Shown piece after piece: positions 8,254 through 17,843 of a stretch of 64,000 nt of DNA; position 1 is the stretch's first letter; each line of letters opens with the position of its first letter. The stretch spans positions 1 to 64,000 of the forward strand of contig NZ_RQIT01000001.1 in assembly GCF_003837805.1 (NCBI RefSeq). Direction: 5' to 3'. This DNA comes from Bradyrhizobium sp. RP6 (GTDB lineage: Bacteria; Pseudomonadota; Alphaproteobacteria; Rhizobiales; Xanthobacteraceae). The position numbers and the translations under genes were made by a program. The notes beneath the pieces were generated by a model. That model saw only the letters and a list, made by a program, of their open reading frames with translations, made no database searches and had not been told where the DNA came from.

Positions 8254-9242
8254 ACATCGACCACCAGCTTTCCCTTCGCCGCGTGATCGCGGATCAGCGC
8301 ATAGGCGTCGCCGACATTCTCCAGCGTAAAGCGCCTGGGATCGAGCCGCGGCACCAACTTGCCTGCCTCCACCAGGCGCGTCGCCTCCATCATGATCTCC
8401 CCATGATGCGCGCGCCCTTCGCCCGAGAGCAGCGGCAGCAGCGTGAACACGCCGGAATAGGTTGCGGCGCGGAACGACAGCGGCGCAAGCGCGTGCGTCC
8501 CCCAGCCGAGCGCACTCACAACATGGCCGAAGCGGCGGACCGCTTCAAAGGAGGCGTCGAGCACCTTGCCGCCGACGGTGTCGTAGACGACGTCGAAGCC
8601 GCGGCCGCCGGCATGCTGCGCAACATAGGTTTCGACCGGCGTGTTGCGGTCGATGAACACCGCGCCAAAACCTTCGATCGTGGCGCGCTGCGACGCCGAG
8701 CCGGTTGCGAACACGTCGGCTCCGAAGGCGCGCGAGATCTGGATCGCGACATGGCCGACGCCGCCGGCGCCGCCATGAATCAACACCTTCTGGCCGGCCC
8801 CTAGCGAGGCGCGGTCGATCAGGCCTTCCCAGGCCGTGATGAAGATCAGGGGCAGGGCTGCCGCTTCCCGCATGCTGAGATTGGCGGGCTTCGGCGCCAG
8901 CAGGTCGGCATCGACCGCGGCGAACTCGGCCAGCGATCCCTGCACGCCGCCGACGCCTCCGGTCATGCCATAGACGTCCTCGCCCGGCTTGAACCGGGTC
9001 ACCTCGTGTCCGGCCTGCTCGACCACGCCGGCGAGATCGATCCCGGGAATTGCAGGCAGCGGATGCCACGCGTGCGGGGCCGCGCCGGCATGGATCTTGG
9101 TGTCGAGCGGATTGACTCCGCTCGCGCGCACCCTGACCAGCACCTCGCGCGGGCCGATTCCGGGCGTGGAGATGGTCGAGAGCCGCAGCGGCGCCTTGTG
9201 CGCCTCCAGCACGGTTGCACGCATTGTCGATGGTTTGGTCAT
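8250..9242 (-). CDS. Zinc-independent quinone oxidoreductase (MDR superfamily)
   Basis: The 330-residue protein is a medium-chain dehydrogenase/reductase of the NADPH:quinone oxidoreductase type. It has the N-terminal GroES-like fold (GVNPLDTKI, PGIDLAGVV) and a Rossmann nucleotide site with GGAGGVG at 157-163. The cysteine/histidine ligands for catalytic zinc are absent, as expected for the QOR branch. It would reduce quinones or alkenals with NADPH in the cytosol. It is divergent from a LysR regulator with 100 bases between them, a standard arrangement for control by that regulator. Its stop codon lies in the dispersed repeat. Confidence 0.9.
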   Translation of the reverse strand: MTKPSTMRATVLEAHKAPLRLSTISTPGIGPREVLVRVRASGVNPLDTKIHAGAAPHAWHPLPAIPGIDLAGVVEQAGHEVTRFKPGEDVYGMTGGVGGVQGSLAEFAAVDADLLAPKPANLSMREAAALPLIFITAWEGLIDRASLGAGQKVLIHGGAGGVGHVAIQISRAFGADVFATGSASQRATIEGFGAVFIDRNTPVETYVAQHAGGRGFDVVYDTVGGKVLDASFEAVRRFGHVVSALGWGTHALAPLSFRAATYSGVFTLLPLLSGEGRAHHGEIMMEATRLVEAGKLVPRLDPRRFTLENVGDAYALIRDHAAKGKLVVDV

Positions 9243-9342
9243 GATCGTTCTGCTCCGGTTGTTTCCCCAATACGCCCATGAATTTTTGCATGGAAAGCAA
9301 CAGCAATGTACGATCGTCGTGCATTATTGCATGAGGATTCCG

Positions 9343-10203
9343 ATGGACTGGAGCGATCTGCGCATCTTCCTGGCGATCGCGCGCGAAGGCACGCTCGGGG
9401 CTGCGGCGCGAAAGATCGGCCAGACTCAGCCGACCATGGGCCGGCGGCTTCGCGCGCTCGAACAGGCGTTGGGACAGACGCTGTTCCAGCGCACCACCGA
9501 CGGCTTCGTCCTCACGGACGAGGGTACCGCGGTGCTGCGCCACGCCGAGCGGATCGAGGAGGAAGCGCTCGCGCTTCAACGTCACGCCTCCGGCGCGGAG
9601 ACGCAGCTCGATGGCCTTTTGCGCCTGTCTTCGTCGGACTGGTTCGGGACGGTGATGCTCTCTCCGGTGATCGCCGCCTTCGGCAAGCGTCATCCGAGGG
9701 TGACCGTCGAGCTGCTGACCGATGCGCGCCTCTACAGCCTGCCGCGCCGCGAAGCCGATCTCGTCTTCCGCATCAAGCCGTTCAGCGAGCCGGAGATTAT
9801 TTCCAGGAAGCTGCTGCACATTCCCTACGCGCTCTATGGCAAGAAGGGCAGCAAGCCGCCGCGCGCCGGCGACGGGCGTGGCGTCCGTGTCGTGACCATG
9901 AACGTCGAATTCGCCGACATGCCCGATGCCGCCTGGCTGAAACGCGCGCTGCCCAATGCGGAAGTCGCTTCGCGCAGCAACAACAGGCAGGCGCAGGCCG
10001 AGCTCTGCGCGAGCGGCGGCGGATTGGCGGTGCTGCCGCGTCCGCTGGGCGACCGCGATCGCCGCCTCGTCGCGCTTGACATCGGTACGTCGCCGCCCGG
10101 CCGCGATACCTTCGTCGGCTATCACCGCGACCTCAAGCGCCTGGCTCGCCTGCGCGCGCTGCTTGATCTGGTGATCGAGCGGTTGGCGGGCGCGCACCCG
10201 TAG
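9343..10203 (+). CDS. LysR family transcriptional regulator
   Basis: This 286-residue protein has the LysR winged helix-turn-helix at the N-terminus (LRIFLAIAREGTLGAAARKI, then TQPTMGRRLRALEQALG) and a periplasmic-binding-like effector domain. The start MDWSDLRIF at 9343 is favoured because GAGGA lies five bases upstream; an in-frame ATG at 9331 would add four residues. The effector domain is slightly short, as in the subgroup that reads MDWSDLRIFLAIAREG. It is divergent from the quinone oxidoreductase gene and probably controls it and itself. The inducing ligand is unknown; electrophiles or quinones are a reasonable guess. Confidence 0.9.
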   Translation: MDWSDLRIFLAIAREGTLGAAARKIGQTQPTMGRRLRALEQALGQTLFQRTTDGFVLTDEGTAVLRHAERIEEEALALQRHASGAETQLDGLLRLSSSDWFGTVMLSPVIAAFGKRHPRVTVELLTDARLYSLPRREADLVFRIKPFSEPEIISRKLLHIPYALYGKKGSKPPRAGDGRGVRVVTMNVEFADMPDAAWLKRALPNAEVASRSNNRQAQAELCASGGGLAVLPRPLGDRDRRLVALDIGTSPPGRDTFVGYHRDLKRLARLRALLDLVIERLAGAHP

Positions 10204-10646
10204 CAGCCCGGCCGAAGCCGACGACAGGGCTACAATCCCTTGCGTTGCCTGACAGGCGAAACACCCAAGCCATCGGTCAAGACGCCTCGCCGAAAATATT
10301 CCGCTTTGCCGAAATTCGGAAACGGCGTATGTATCGCCGCAACCCGGCCCAAGGAAGAGGGGCGTATCGCGATCGTCACGAACGCGGGCCGGACGGCGGT
10401 GGACGCAGGTGACATCGGCGCGAATGGCTTTCGCAGGGCGGGCGACCGTGAGCGGAGGCGTCGCGCACACGACCGGTGTGATCGGCGTACGGCAAAATCG
10501 TGTGGTCCTGGCGCCCGGGGTCTGTGCGCCAAGTGTTGCGGTGATGTGGCGGCCCGACCGGGTTCGCGCATCAGTCATCCGCAAGGCGACGGGGGCAATA
10601 GTGCATCGCTCCCCGGGGAGAGCACGACATAAGCCGTAAAACCACT
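10204..10646. other. Non-coding region upstream of structured RNA
   Basis: Short frames here have no codon bias and no ribosome sites. A perfect palindrome CTCCCCGGGGAG occurs near 10610, just before the structured element at 10647. The region may be part of the same larger repeated intergenic element, which is inference. Confidence 0.4.
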
Positions 10647-10764
10647 GCGCAGGGAAGGCCGGGATGTCCTGGCTACACCTGTATGCCGCTGTGCAGCTTC
10701 TTGTTCACGCAGGATTTCGCACAGTGGACCTCGGGTGCCAGCGGGCTCCCGGTCTTCCCTGCGC
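10647..10764 (+). ncRNA. Candidate structured small RNA with 17-bp terminal stem
   Basis: The two ends pair over 17 bases: GCGCAGGGAAGGCCGGG at 10647-10663 with CCCGGTCTTCCCTGCGC at 10748-10764, a single G:U being the only deviation. The enclosed 84 bases contain further complementary runs (CTGTGCAGC near 10690 and GCACAGTGG near 10727). The 3' arm is followed by CCTTTTCATTT, a plausible terminator tail. The element lies in a gene-free region of almost 1 kb. I believe related sequences recur in Bradyrhizobium genomes, but I cannot verify that here. Direction + is chosen from the T-rich tail. Confidence 0.6.
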
Positions 10765-10886
10765 CCTTTTCATTTCAGAGGGTGAGAAATCGAAGCAAAG
10801 CTCGGGCGAGATGCGCCGCGAGGATGCGCAGCTGTGTCTGCGATTGAACTGCGAATTGGAGGGCGGCGCTGCCACCCACACACTCC

Positions 10887-10962
10887 GTCATTGCGAGCGC
10901 AGCAAAGCAATTCAGGCCGTCTCAACGGAAGGATTCTGGATTGCTTCGCTGCGCTCAATGAC
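10887..10962. repeat. Palindromic repeat GTCATTGCGAGCG, copy 1
   Basis: A 76-base element with terminal inverted arms beginning GTCATTGCGAGCGCAGCAAA and ending TTCGCTGCGCTCAATGAC, with an internal TTCAG/CTGGATTGC pairing. A second copy is at 34013-34091. It is a dispersed intergenic palindrome; no protein is encoded. Confidence 0.8.
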
Positions 10963-11181
10963 GCTGTTGATGCAGTTGCGCGCAGCGCGTTGCGGCATTG
11001 CGTCGCGTCCGGGACACGTGAGCATCGCCTTTGCACAACTGTCATAGTCTCTAACGACCACTAACCAACGCCTGACTTAAAACTGTCATAATCGCTGAAT
11101 GGAACCCGCGCCCGCGCGCTTTTTACACGTCATTAAGCGCGTCTGCATTGGATGCGCCGGCAAAGTGCGTTGGGGACTGCC
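10963..11181. other. Upstream region of the GGDEF-EAL gene
   Basis: This stretch is AT-richer than its surroundings (for example TGTCATAGTCTCTAACGACC and a repeated CTGTCATA near 11039 and 11086). It presumably contains the promoter of the downstream gene. No gene is seen. Confidence 0.35.
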
Positions 11182-13644
11182 ATGAAAGCCGCGAAGAGGT
11201 TGTCGGAAAAGCCGGCCACCGAAATGTTTGACGACATACCGGTGCTTCTGCGCAAATGGCATGCGGCTTTGAAACCGGGCGAGCGGCTGCCGCGCTACGA
11301 GGACGTGATGCTCGGCAGCCTCGGACGGCTCGCCGACCACATTGCGCTGCTGAAGAACGACGGCGTGCTCGAACTGTCGCGTAGCGGACGTTACGTGCAG
11401 ACATGGCTCGGTGAGGAAGCCTGGGACATTCCCGTCGCCGAACTGTCGCCCGATTGTGCCACGGCGCTGTCGGAAGCAGCGGCGAGCGCGCTTGCGACCG
11501 GACGGCCGCACCAGGGGAGCGCGCATTGCGTGCGCGACGGCATGGTCAGGACCTACGACGTGCTGGCGCTGCCGACGTCCTCGCGCTGGGGCGCAACGCT
11601 GGTCGGCGCCTATGTCAACGAGCGCGGCGCGCAATACAATCTCCTCGACGCGATCTTTTCCTCGACCGACGACGCGGTGGTCTCCCTGGCGATGCTGCGC
11701 GATGCGGACGGCAGGCCGTTCGATCTTCAGGTCGTGCATCACAACAAGAGCGCGGGCGCGATGCTGGAGGTTGCGAGCGGAAGCCTGTTGTGGCGACGGA
11801 TCGGCGAGGGCGACACGCTGCTGGCCTTGCCCGAGGTGATGGAATTCCTTTTCAAGGTCGTTTTGGGCGGTCGCGGCGAACAGCTCGAAATCGAGAGCGA
11901 GGGACGCTACCTCAGGCTCAGCGCCACCGCCTTCGCCGACGTGGTTTCGCTGACGATCTCCGATGTCACCGCGCTGAAGCGGCGAGACGCCTCGTTCCGC
12001 CTGCTGTTCGACAACAACCCGATGCCGATGTGGGTGTTCGATGCGCAGACCAAGGAGTTCCTGGGCGTCAACGACGCCGCTGTTCAGCATTACGGCTACA
12101 GCCGTGCCACCTTCCTGCGCATGAAGCTGCACGAGATCTGGCCGGAGGACGAGTGGGACAGCCACGCCGAGGCGCTGGAGCACGTCGGCGACGCCTATCG
12201 CTCCTCGCGCAACTGGCGGCATCTGCGCGCCGACGGCAGCGAGATCGAGGTGCTCACCTTCGGCCGCCGCGTCGCCTTCGACGATCGCGACGGCTACCTG
12301 GTGGCGGTGGTCGACATCACCGAGCGGCGCAAGGCCGAGGCCCGCATCGCCCATATGGCGCACCATGACGGACTGACCGACCTGCCGAACCGTGAATACT
12401 TCCAGGAGCGCCTGAAGCAGGCGCTGGGCCAGGCCGATGGAAAACGGGTCGGCGTGCTCTACATGGATCTCGACCTGTTCAAGAACATCAACGATTCCTT
12501 CGGTCATCCGGTGGGCGACCGCCTGCTGAAGCAGGTCGCCGAGCGCCTGACCACCGTGGTCCGCGGCGCCAATCTCGCGGCGCGGCTCGGCGGTGACGAG
12601 TTCGCCGTCATTTTGGCGGCCGACGTCTCGCCGAACGAGGCCAGCGCCTGCGCGTCCCTGCTGATCGACATGGTGAAGGCACCTTATGATGTCGACGGAC
12701 AGGAGATGGTGATCGGCGCCAGCATCGGCATCGCGCTGTCGCCGGGCGACGGCACGACGCCGGAAGAGTTGATGCGCAATGCCGACATGGCGCTGTACCG
12801 GGCGAAATCCGAAGGCGGTGGCGTGCACCACTTCTTCGAGCGTGAGATGGACCTCCAGGCGCAACGGCGCCGCGACATGGAGCTCGACCTTCGTCGAGCG
12901 TTCGCCAATGGCGAGTTCGAGCTGCACTATCAGCCGCTGGTGGCGATCGCCTCCGACCGCATCTCCGGCTTCGAGTCGCTGCTGCGGTGGCGTCACCCGG
13001 ACAAAGGCATGATCTCGCCGGCGGAGTTCATCCCTGTTGCCGAGGACATCGGCCTCATCATCCAGCTCGGCGAGTGGGTGCTGCGCGAAGCCTGCGCCGA
13101 GGCCGTCAAATGGCCTGCCGAGGTCAAGGTCGCGGTCAATCTGTCGCCGGCGCAGTTCCGCAGCCGCAACCTGGTTCAGGTCGTGATCTCGGCCCTGGCG
13201 CAGTCCGGCCTGTCGCCGAAGCGGCTCGAGCTCGAGATCACGGAGTCGATCTTTTTGGCCGAGACCGATGCCAATCTCGCGATCCTGCATCAGTTGCGCG
13301 AGCTCGGCGTCGGCATTTCCATGGACGATTTCGGCACCGGCTATTCCAGCCTGAGCTATCTCCGCAGCTTTCCCTTCGACAAGATCAAGATCGACCGCTC
13401 CTTCGTCAAGGATCTGGCGCAGCGGCCAGACTGCGGCGCGATCGTGCGCGCGATTTCCGGGCTCGGCCGCAGTCTCAACATCACCACGACCGCTGAGGGC
13501 GTGGAGACCGAAGACCAGCTCGACTGGCTGCGCGCCGAAGGCTGCAACGAGGTGCAGGGATTTCTGTTCAGTGCCGCGCGGCCCGCGGCCGAAATCGGAA
13601 AGCTCCTCGCCGATTTCGGTGAGCGCACCTCACGGGCGGCGTAG
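11182..13644 (+). CDS. PAS-GGDEF-EAL cyclic-di-GMP turnover protein
   Basis: The 820-residue protein lacks a signal or membrane segment, so it is cytosolic. Two to three PAS-like regions fill residues 1-390, with the clearest at 270-390 (FRLLFDNNPMPMWVFDA ... DITERRKAEARI). The GGDEF domain follows, with an intact RLGGDEFAV active site near residue 470. The EAL domain starts near 563: the motif is ESLLRW rather than EALLRW, but the metal and catalytic residues are present (LEITES, DDFGTGYSS, KIDRSFV, AEGVET). It may therefore both make and degrade c-di-GMP. ATG 11182 follows TTGGGGA; ATG 11152 has no ribosome site. The last 15 bases overlap the converging hydrolase gene. Confidence 0.93.
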   Translation: MKAAKRLSEKPATEMFDDIPVLLRKWHAALKPGERLPRYEDVMLGSLGRLADHIALLKNDGVLELSRSGRYVQTWLGEEAWDIPVAELSPDCATALSEAAASALATGRPHQGSAHCVRDGMVRTYDVLALPTSSRWGATLVGAYVNERGAQYNLLDAIFSSTDDAVVSLAMLRDADGRPFDLQVVHHNKSAGAMLEVASGSLLWRRIGEGDTLLALPEVMEFLFKVVLGGRGEQLEIESEGRYLRLSATAFADVVSLTISDVTALKRRDASFRLLFDNNPMPMWVFDAQTKEFLGVNDAAVQHYGYSRATFLRMKLHEIWPEDEWDSHAEALEHVGDAYRSSRNWRHLRADGSEIEVLTFGRRVAFDDRDGYLVAVVDITERRKAEARIAHMAHHDGLTDLPNREYFQERLKQALGQADGKRVGVLYMDLDLFKNINDSFGHPVGDRLLKQVAERLTTVVRGANLAARLGGDEFAVILAADVSPNEASACASLLIDMVKAPYDVDGQEMVIGASIGIALSPGDGTTPEELMRNADMALYRAKSEGGGVHHFFEREMDLQAQRRRDMELDLRRAFANGEFELHYQPLVAIASDRISGFESLLRWRHPDKGMISPAEFIPVAEDIGLIIQLGEWVLREACAEAVKWPAEVKVAVNLSPAQFRSRNLVQVVISALAQSGLSPKRLELEITESIFLAETDANLAILHQLRELGVGISMDDFGTGYSSLSYLRSFPFDKIKIDRSFVKDLAQRPDCGAIVRAISGLGRSLNITTTAEGVETEDQLDWLRAEGCNEVQGFLFSAARPAAEIGKLLADFGERTSRAA

Positions 13645-14895
13645 TGCGGGCGGGTAGCAGTCGTAGACGAGCGCCTTGAACGCCGGTGTGATGCGGCTGC
13701 GCTCGTTCTGGGTCTGTTGCATCATGAGGTAGACCATGTCGAGCTTGGGATCGACACCGAAATAGGTACCGCTGCCGGAGTCCCATTTCAGTTCGCCGAA
13801 CGAGCCCGGCGGCGGCGGTTTTGCGTTGCCGGGATCGGTCCGCACCGCAAGGCCGTAGCCATAGCCGAAGCCGTCGCCAGGGAAATAGAAATAGTCGCGT
13901 GCGACGCCGGAGCCCGGCCCGATGTGATCGGTCGTCATGGACTTGAATGCGGCCGGGCTGAGATAGCGCCTGCCCGCGAACTCGCCGCCATTGAGCAGCA
14001 TCTGCGAGAAGCGTTGATAGTCGGTGATGGTCGAGAGCAGGCCGCCGCCTCCGGATTGCCATTCGGGATGGTCGAGGCGCTCGCGTTCGCCGGCAAGCAG
14101 GATGAAATCGTTCGGCAGTGGCCGCGCCATCCGCGCAAGCTCGTCCTCGGTCGCGAGCACGAACTTTGTGCTGTTCATGCCGAGCGGGTCGAAGAGGCGC
14201 TGCTTCAGGAACTGATACAGCGTCTGGCCCGAGATGATCTCGATGATGCTGCCGAGGACGTCCGTGGAATGGCCGTAGCGCCACAGCGTTCCAGGCTGCC
14301 GTGCCAGCGGCAGCCTGGCGATCCGGTCAGCGAATTCCCTGTTGTTGAAATGACCTTCGAAGATGTTGGCCGCCTTGTAGGCATGCTCGACCCACTCGGC
14401 TCCGATATAGTCGTAGCTGATGCCCGAGGTTTGCCGCAGCAGATCCTCGATGTTGACGGGACGGACCGGCGGCACAAAGTCAAGTTCCAGTTCGCCGTGC
14501 GGATCGGTGGTCTGGAGGCCCACCTTGGTCTTGGCAAAGAGGGAAACGTATTTGGATACGGGGTCGGTGAGCGCAAGCTTGCCCTCGTCGATCAGCATCA
14601 TCGCGCCAAGGCACGTGATCGGCTTGGTCATGGAGTGGATGGCGAAGATCGTGTCCGGCGTCATGGCGAGGCCGGTCCTGGTGTCGCGCACGCCGAAGGT
14701 CTTCAGATAGACCGGCTTGCCGTGCTGCTGGATGAGGATCACCGCGCCAGGCAGTCGGCCGCTCGTCACCTCGTTGTCGAAATACGCCGTGATGCGGTCG
14801 AGCCCCTCGGACGAGGGGGCGGGAATATCGCCGGCCCGGCTTCGCACCATCGAGCCGGCGAGCATGGCCCCGATAAGAAATTCGCGCCGTCGCAT
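13630..14895 (-). CDS. Serine hydrolase, beta-lactamase/class C family, Tat-exported
   Basis: This 421-residue protein begins MRRREFLIGAMLAGS, a twin-arginine signal (RRxFL), so it is probably exported folded. The SxxK nucleophile motif is SMTK (about residue 86) and the YxN-equivalent is YDYI/YGHST further on, in the class C beta-lactamase/esterase fold. Such proteins are esterases or D-aminopeptidases more often than true beta-lactamases. ATG 14895 with GGGAGGA seven bases upstream decides the start against 14922. Its stop overlaps the end of the GGDEF-EAL gene by 15 bases in the converging direction. Confidence 0.88.
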   Translation of the reverse strand: MRRREFLIGAMLAGSMVRSRAGDIPAPSSEGLDRITAYFDNEVTSGRLPGAVILIQQHGKPVYLKTFGVRDTRTGLAMTPDTIFAIHSMTKPITCLGAMMLIDEGKLALTDPVSKYVSLFAKTKVGLQTTDPHGELELDFVPPVRPVNIEDLLRQTSGISYDYIGAEWVEHAYKAANIFEGHFNNREFADRIARLPLARQPGTLWRYGHSTDVLGSIIEIISGQTLYQFLKQRLFDPLGMNSTKFVLATEDELARMARPLPNDFILLAGERERLDHPEWQSGGGGLLSTITDYQRFSQMLLNGGEFAGRRYLSPAAFKSMTTDHIGPGSGVARDYFYFPGDGFGYGYGLAVRTDPGNAKPPPPGSFGELKWDSGSGTYFGVDPKLDMVYLMMQQTQNERSRITPAFKALVYDCYPPALRRP

Positions 14896-14958
14896 CCAGG
14901 CTTCCTCCCTCGCCGGGATCAAAGCCGTACAACGTTTGGGGCGTCAACAAGCCCTCGA

Positions 14959-15522
14959 TTAAAAACGCGTCACAATTTCCGAAAGGCACGGTCGCGGACG
15001 GTCCTCGCTCGGTTTGGTCGGCGTGCCGATATGGACGAGGCCGGCGAGCTTCTCGTCTGGCTTGAGGCCGAGCCCATCAAGCACGTCGCGGTCGAAGGCG
15101 AACCAGCCGGTCAGCCAGCAGGCGCCGTAGCCGAGCGCGGTGGCGGCCGTGACGATGTTCATGGCGCTGGCGCCTGCCGACAATTCCTGCTCGAACGCCG
15201 GCACTTTCGGATGCGGCTTGGTGAAGCTGACGATGCCGATCACCAATGGCGCATCGGTGAGGCGCTTGCGCTCGATCTCGACGTCGGCCGCCGGCGCGCC
15301 CGGATTCTTGCGGGCGAAGACCCTCGCGATCACCTCGCCGGCGCGCTGGCGGGCATCTCCCTCGAAGATGATGAAGCGCCAGGGCGCGAGCTTGCCGTGA
15401 TCGGGCACGCGCGCGCCGATGGTCAGGATCGTCTCGAGCTCGGCCGCCGAAGGGCCGGGCCCGGTCATTTCGCGCGGCTTGACAGAGCGGCGGGTCTTCA
15501 GGAGTTCGATGGCGTCGGGCAC
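14959..15522 (-). CDS. Nitroreductase family protein
   Basis: A 187-residue single-domain nitroreductase (FMN-dependent NAD(P)H oxidoreductase). Visible family features are the N-terminal LLKTRRSVKPREM (FMN-binding RRS/RRSV), PDHGKLAPWRFIIF around residue 40, the central GASAMNIVTAATALGYGACW helix region and the C-terminal HIGTP. This pattern matches the YdjA-like minimal nitroreductases. I place the start at GTG 15522 because GAGGA is eight bases upstream and the family N-terminus follows; the frame stays open to a TTG at 15585. It lies downstream of thrS on the same strand. Confidence 0.88.
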   Translation of the reverse strand: MPDAIELLKTRRSVKPREMTGPGPSAAELETILTIGARVPDHGKLAPWRFIIFEGDARQRAGEVIARVFARKNPGAPAADVEIERKRLTDAPLVIGIVSFTKPHPKVPAFEQELSAGASAMNIVTAATALGYGACWLTGWFAFDRDVLDGLGLKPDEKLAGLVHIGTPTKPSEDRPRPCLSEIVTRF

Positions 15523-15615
15523 TGCGATATCCTCTTCGGCTGGTCGTCGGGCGTGCCATGCCGAGATAGGCATGCACGCCCGCAACCGGAAGCGAATTTA
15601 GATCGATTTCAGGGA

Positions 15616-17658
15616 TCAGACGCCGCTGCGCGCCCGCCGGACATCCGGCGGGGTCGCCTCGTCGACGAGCGCGGCGATCGCTTCCGCCGTGCTCATGACC
15701 TTCTGACCGTCGCTGCCGAGGCGGCGGACCGAGACCGAATGCGTCTCGGCTTCCTTCTTGCCGACGACGAGCAGCGCCGGGATCTTGGCCAGCGAGTGCT
15801 CGCGGACCTTGTAGTTGATCTTTTCGTTGCGCAGGTCGATCTCGACCCGAAGCCCCGCGCGGCGCGCCTGCTCCAGTACCACCTTGGCGTACTCGTCGCC
15901 TTCGGAGGTGATGGTCGTGACCACCGCCTGCACCGGCGAGAGCCAGAGCGGGAAATTGCCGGCATAGTGCTCGATCAGGATGCCGATGTAGCGTTCCATC
16001 GAGCCGCAGATCGCGCGGTGCACCATCACGGGGGGCTTCTTGCCGCCGTCATGGTCGATGTAGAACGCGCCGAACCGCTCCGGCAGGTTGAAGTCGACCT
16101 GCGTGGTGCCGCACTGCCAGTCGCGGCCGATGGCATCGCGCAGAACGTATTCGAACTTCGGCCCGTAGAAGGCGCCTTCGCCGGGATTGATCTCGGTCTT
16201 GATGTGATTGTTCTGCGACTGGATCTCGCGGAGCACGGTGGCCATCACGCGCTCGGCATGATCCCACATCGCATCGGTGCCGACACGTTTTTCCGGCCGG
16301 GTCGAGAGCTTCACCGTGAGATCGCCGGTGAAGCCGAAGTCCGCATAGGTCGACAGAATGAGATCGTTGATCTTCAGGCACTCTTCGGCGAGCTGATCCT
16401 CGGTGCAGAAGATGTGCGCATCGTCCTGGGTGAAGCCGCGCACGCGCATCAACCCGTGCATGGCGCCCGACGGCTCGTAGCGATGCACCACGCCGAACTC
16501 GGCGAGGCGCAAGGGGAGGTCGCGGTAGCTCTTCAAGCCGTGCTTGAAGATCTGCACGTGGCCGGGGCAGTTCATCGGCTTCAGCGCAAACCAGCGCTTG
16601 TCCTCGGCCTCGTCGCCGGCCGACTGCGCCGCGAACATGTTCTCGCGATACCAGCCCCAATGGCCCGAGGTCTCCCACAGCACCTTGTCGAGGATCTGCG
16701 GTGCATTGACCTCGTTGTAGTCGCCGGTCAGACGGCGGCGCATGTAGGCGATCAGCTGCTGGAAGATGGTCCAACCCTTCGGGTGCCAGAACACGACGCC
16801 CGGGCCTTCCTCCTGGAAATGGAAAAGGTCGAGCTCGCGCCCGAGCTTGCGATGGTCGCGCTTCTCGGCTTCCTCGATCTGCTTGAAGTAGGCGTCGAGG
16901 TCCTCCTGCTTGGCGAAGGCCGTGCCGTAGATGCGGGTCAGCATCGGGTTGTTGCTGTCGCCGCGCCAATAGGCGCCGGCCACCTTCATCAGCTTGAAGG
17001 CGTTGCCAACCTTGCCGGTCGAGGTCATGTGCGGGCCGCGGCAGAGATCGAACCAGTCGCCCTGGTAATAGATCTTGATCGGCTCGTTGCCGGGAATGGC
17101 GTCGACCAGTTCGACCTTGAATGCCTCGCCCTTGTCGCGGAACACCTGCTTGGTCTTTTCGCGATCCCAGACTTCCTTGGTGAAGGGTTTGTCGCGCGCG
17201 ATGATCTCGCGCATCTTCTTCTCGATGGCGGCAAAGTCTTCCGGCGTGAACGGCTCGTTGCGGAAGAAGTCGTAGTAAAAGCCATTCTCGATCACGGGAC
17301 CGATGGTGACCTGGGTGCCAGGCCACAGCGTCTGCACGGCTTCGGCCAGCACGTGTGCGCAGTCGTGGCGGATCAATTCGAGCGCGCGCGGATCGTCGCG
17401 ATTGACGAACTCGATCTTTGCGTCATCCTCGATCGGGTCGTTGAGATCGGCGACCACGCCATCGAGCGCCATCGCAACCGTGCGCTTGGCCAGCGACGGC
17501 GAGATGCCCTTGACGATCTCGAGGCCGGTGATGCTCTTGTCGAATTGGCGCTGGGCGCCATCGGGGAAGGTGAGGGTGACTTTGGCCGCAGGGGTCACGG
17601 GCTTCAGATTTGACAGGCTGTACTGGAAGCCGGACTCGGATTTGGGCTGGTCGGTCAT
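15616..17658 (-). CDS. thrS: Threonyl-tRNA synthetase
   Basis: The 680-residue enzyme charges tRNA-Thr with threonine. It has the full bacterial layout: a TGS domain (about residues 25-90), the editing domain with HDCAH at 98-102, the class II catalytic core (motif 2 region [20 protein letters not shown]; motif 3 near [17 protein letters not shown]) and a C-terminal anticodon-binding domain ([17 protein letters not shown]). The ATG at 17658 has AGGAG seven bases upstream. Length is normal. A tRNA-Thr(UGU) gene lies elsewhere in the window. I see no leader or T-box-like structure in front. Confidence 0.98.
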   Translation of the reverse strand: MTDQPKSESGFQYSLSNLKPVTPAAKVTLTFPDGAQRQFDKSITGLEIVKGISPSLAKRTVAMALDGVVADLNDPIEDDAKIEFVNRDDPRALELIRHDCAHVLAEAVQTLWPGTQVTIGPVIENGFYYDFFRNEPFTPEDFAAIEKKMREIIARDKPFTKEVWDREKTKQVFRDKGEAFKVELVDAIPGNEPIKIYYQGDWFDLCRGPHMTSTGKVGNAFKLMKVAGAYWRGDSNNPMLTRIYGTAFAKQEDLDAYFKQIEEAEKRDHRKLGRELDLFHFQEEGPGVVFWHPKGWTIFQQLIAYMRRRLTGDYNEVNAPQILDKVLWETSGHWGWYRENMFAAQSAGDEAEDKRWFALKPMNCPGHVQIFKHGLKSYRDLPLRLAEFGVVHRYEPSGAMHGLMRVRGFTQDDAHIFCTEDQLAEECLKINDLILSTYADFGFTGDLTVKLSTRPEKRVGTDAMWDHAERVMATVLREIQSQNNHIKTEINPGEGAFYGPKFEYVLRDAIGRDWQCGTTQVDFNLPERFGAFYIDHDGGKKPPVMVHRAICGSMERYIGILIEHYAGNFPLWLSPVQAVVTTITSEGDEYAKVVLEQARRAGLRVEIDLRNEKINYKVREHSLAKIPALLVVGKKEAETHSVSVRRLGSDGQKVMSTAEAIAALVDEATPPDVRRARSGV

Positions 17659-17843
17659 GCTTTTCTCCTGAGGCTCACTCCTGCGAACGAGCGCAGGTAA
17701 GCGGGAACGAGCGATATATCAGGCGATTCGGCCTGCGCAATCCGGCAAATCCAAGAAAGTGATGCGCAAAAGCCGGGACATTGCACCAACTATTTCGAGC
17801 AATGCCCTTCAACTGGCCGCAAGCCTGCTCTACATGCACTTGC

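Noticed and set aside
10240..10632. Plus-strand frame of 130 codons in the gene-free region
   Set aside because: Arg/Gly-rich with no codon bias or ribosome site; probably part of the repeated non-coding element.
11086..13290. Minus-strand open frame of about 734 codons
   Set aside because: It is the antisense of the GGDEF-EAL gene, whose motifs are intact; no family features are visible in the antisense product.
13717..17613. Plus-strand open frame of nearly 1300 codons
   Set aside because: It lies opposite the serine hydrolase, nitroreductase and thrS genes, all of which are well supported. Long antisense frames are expected in DNA with this GC bias.
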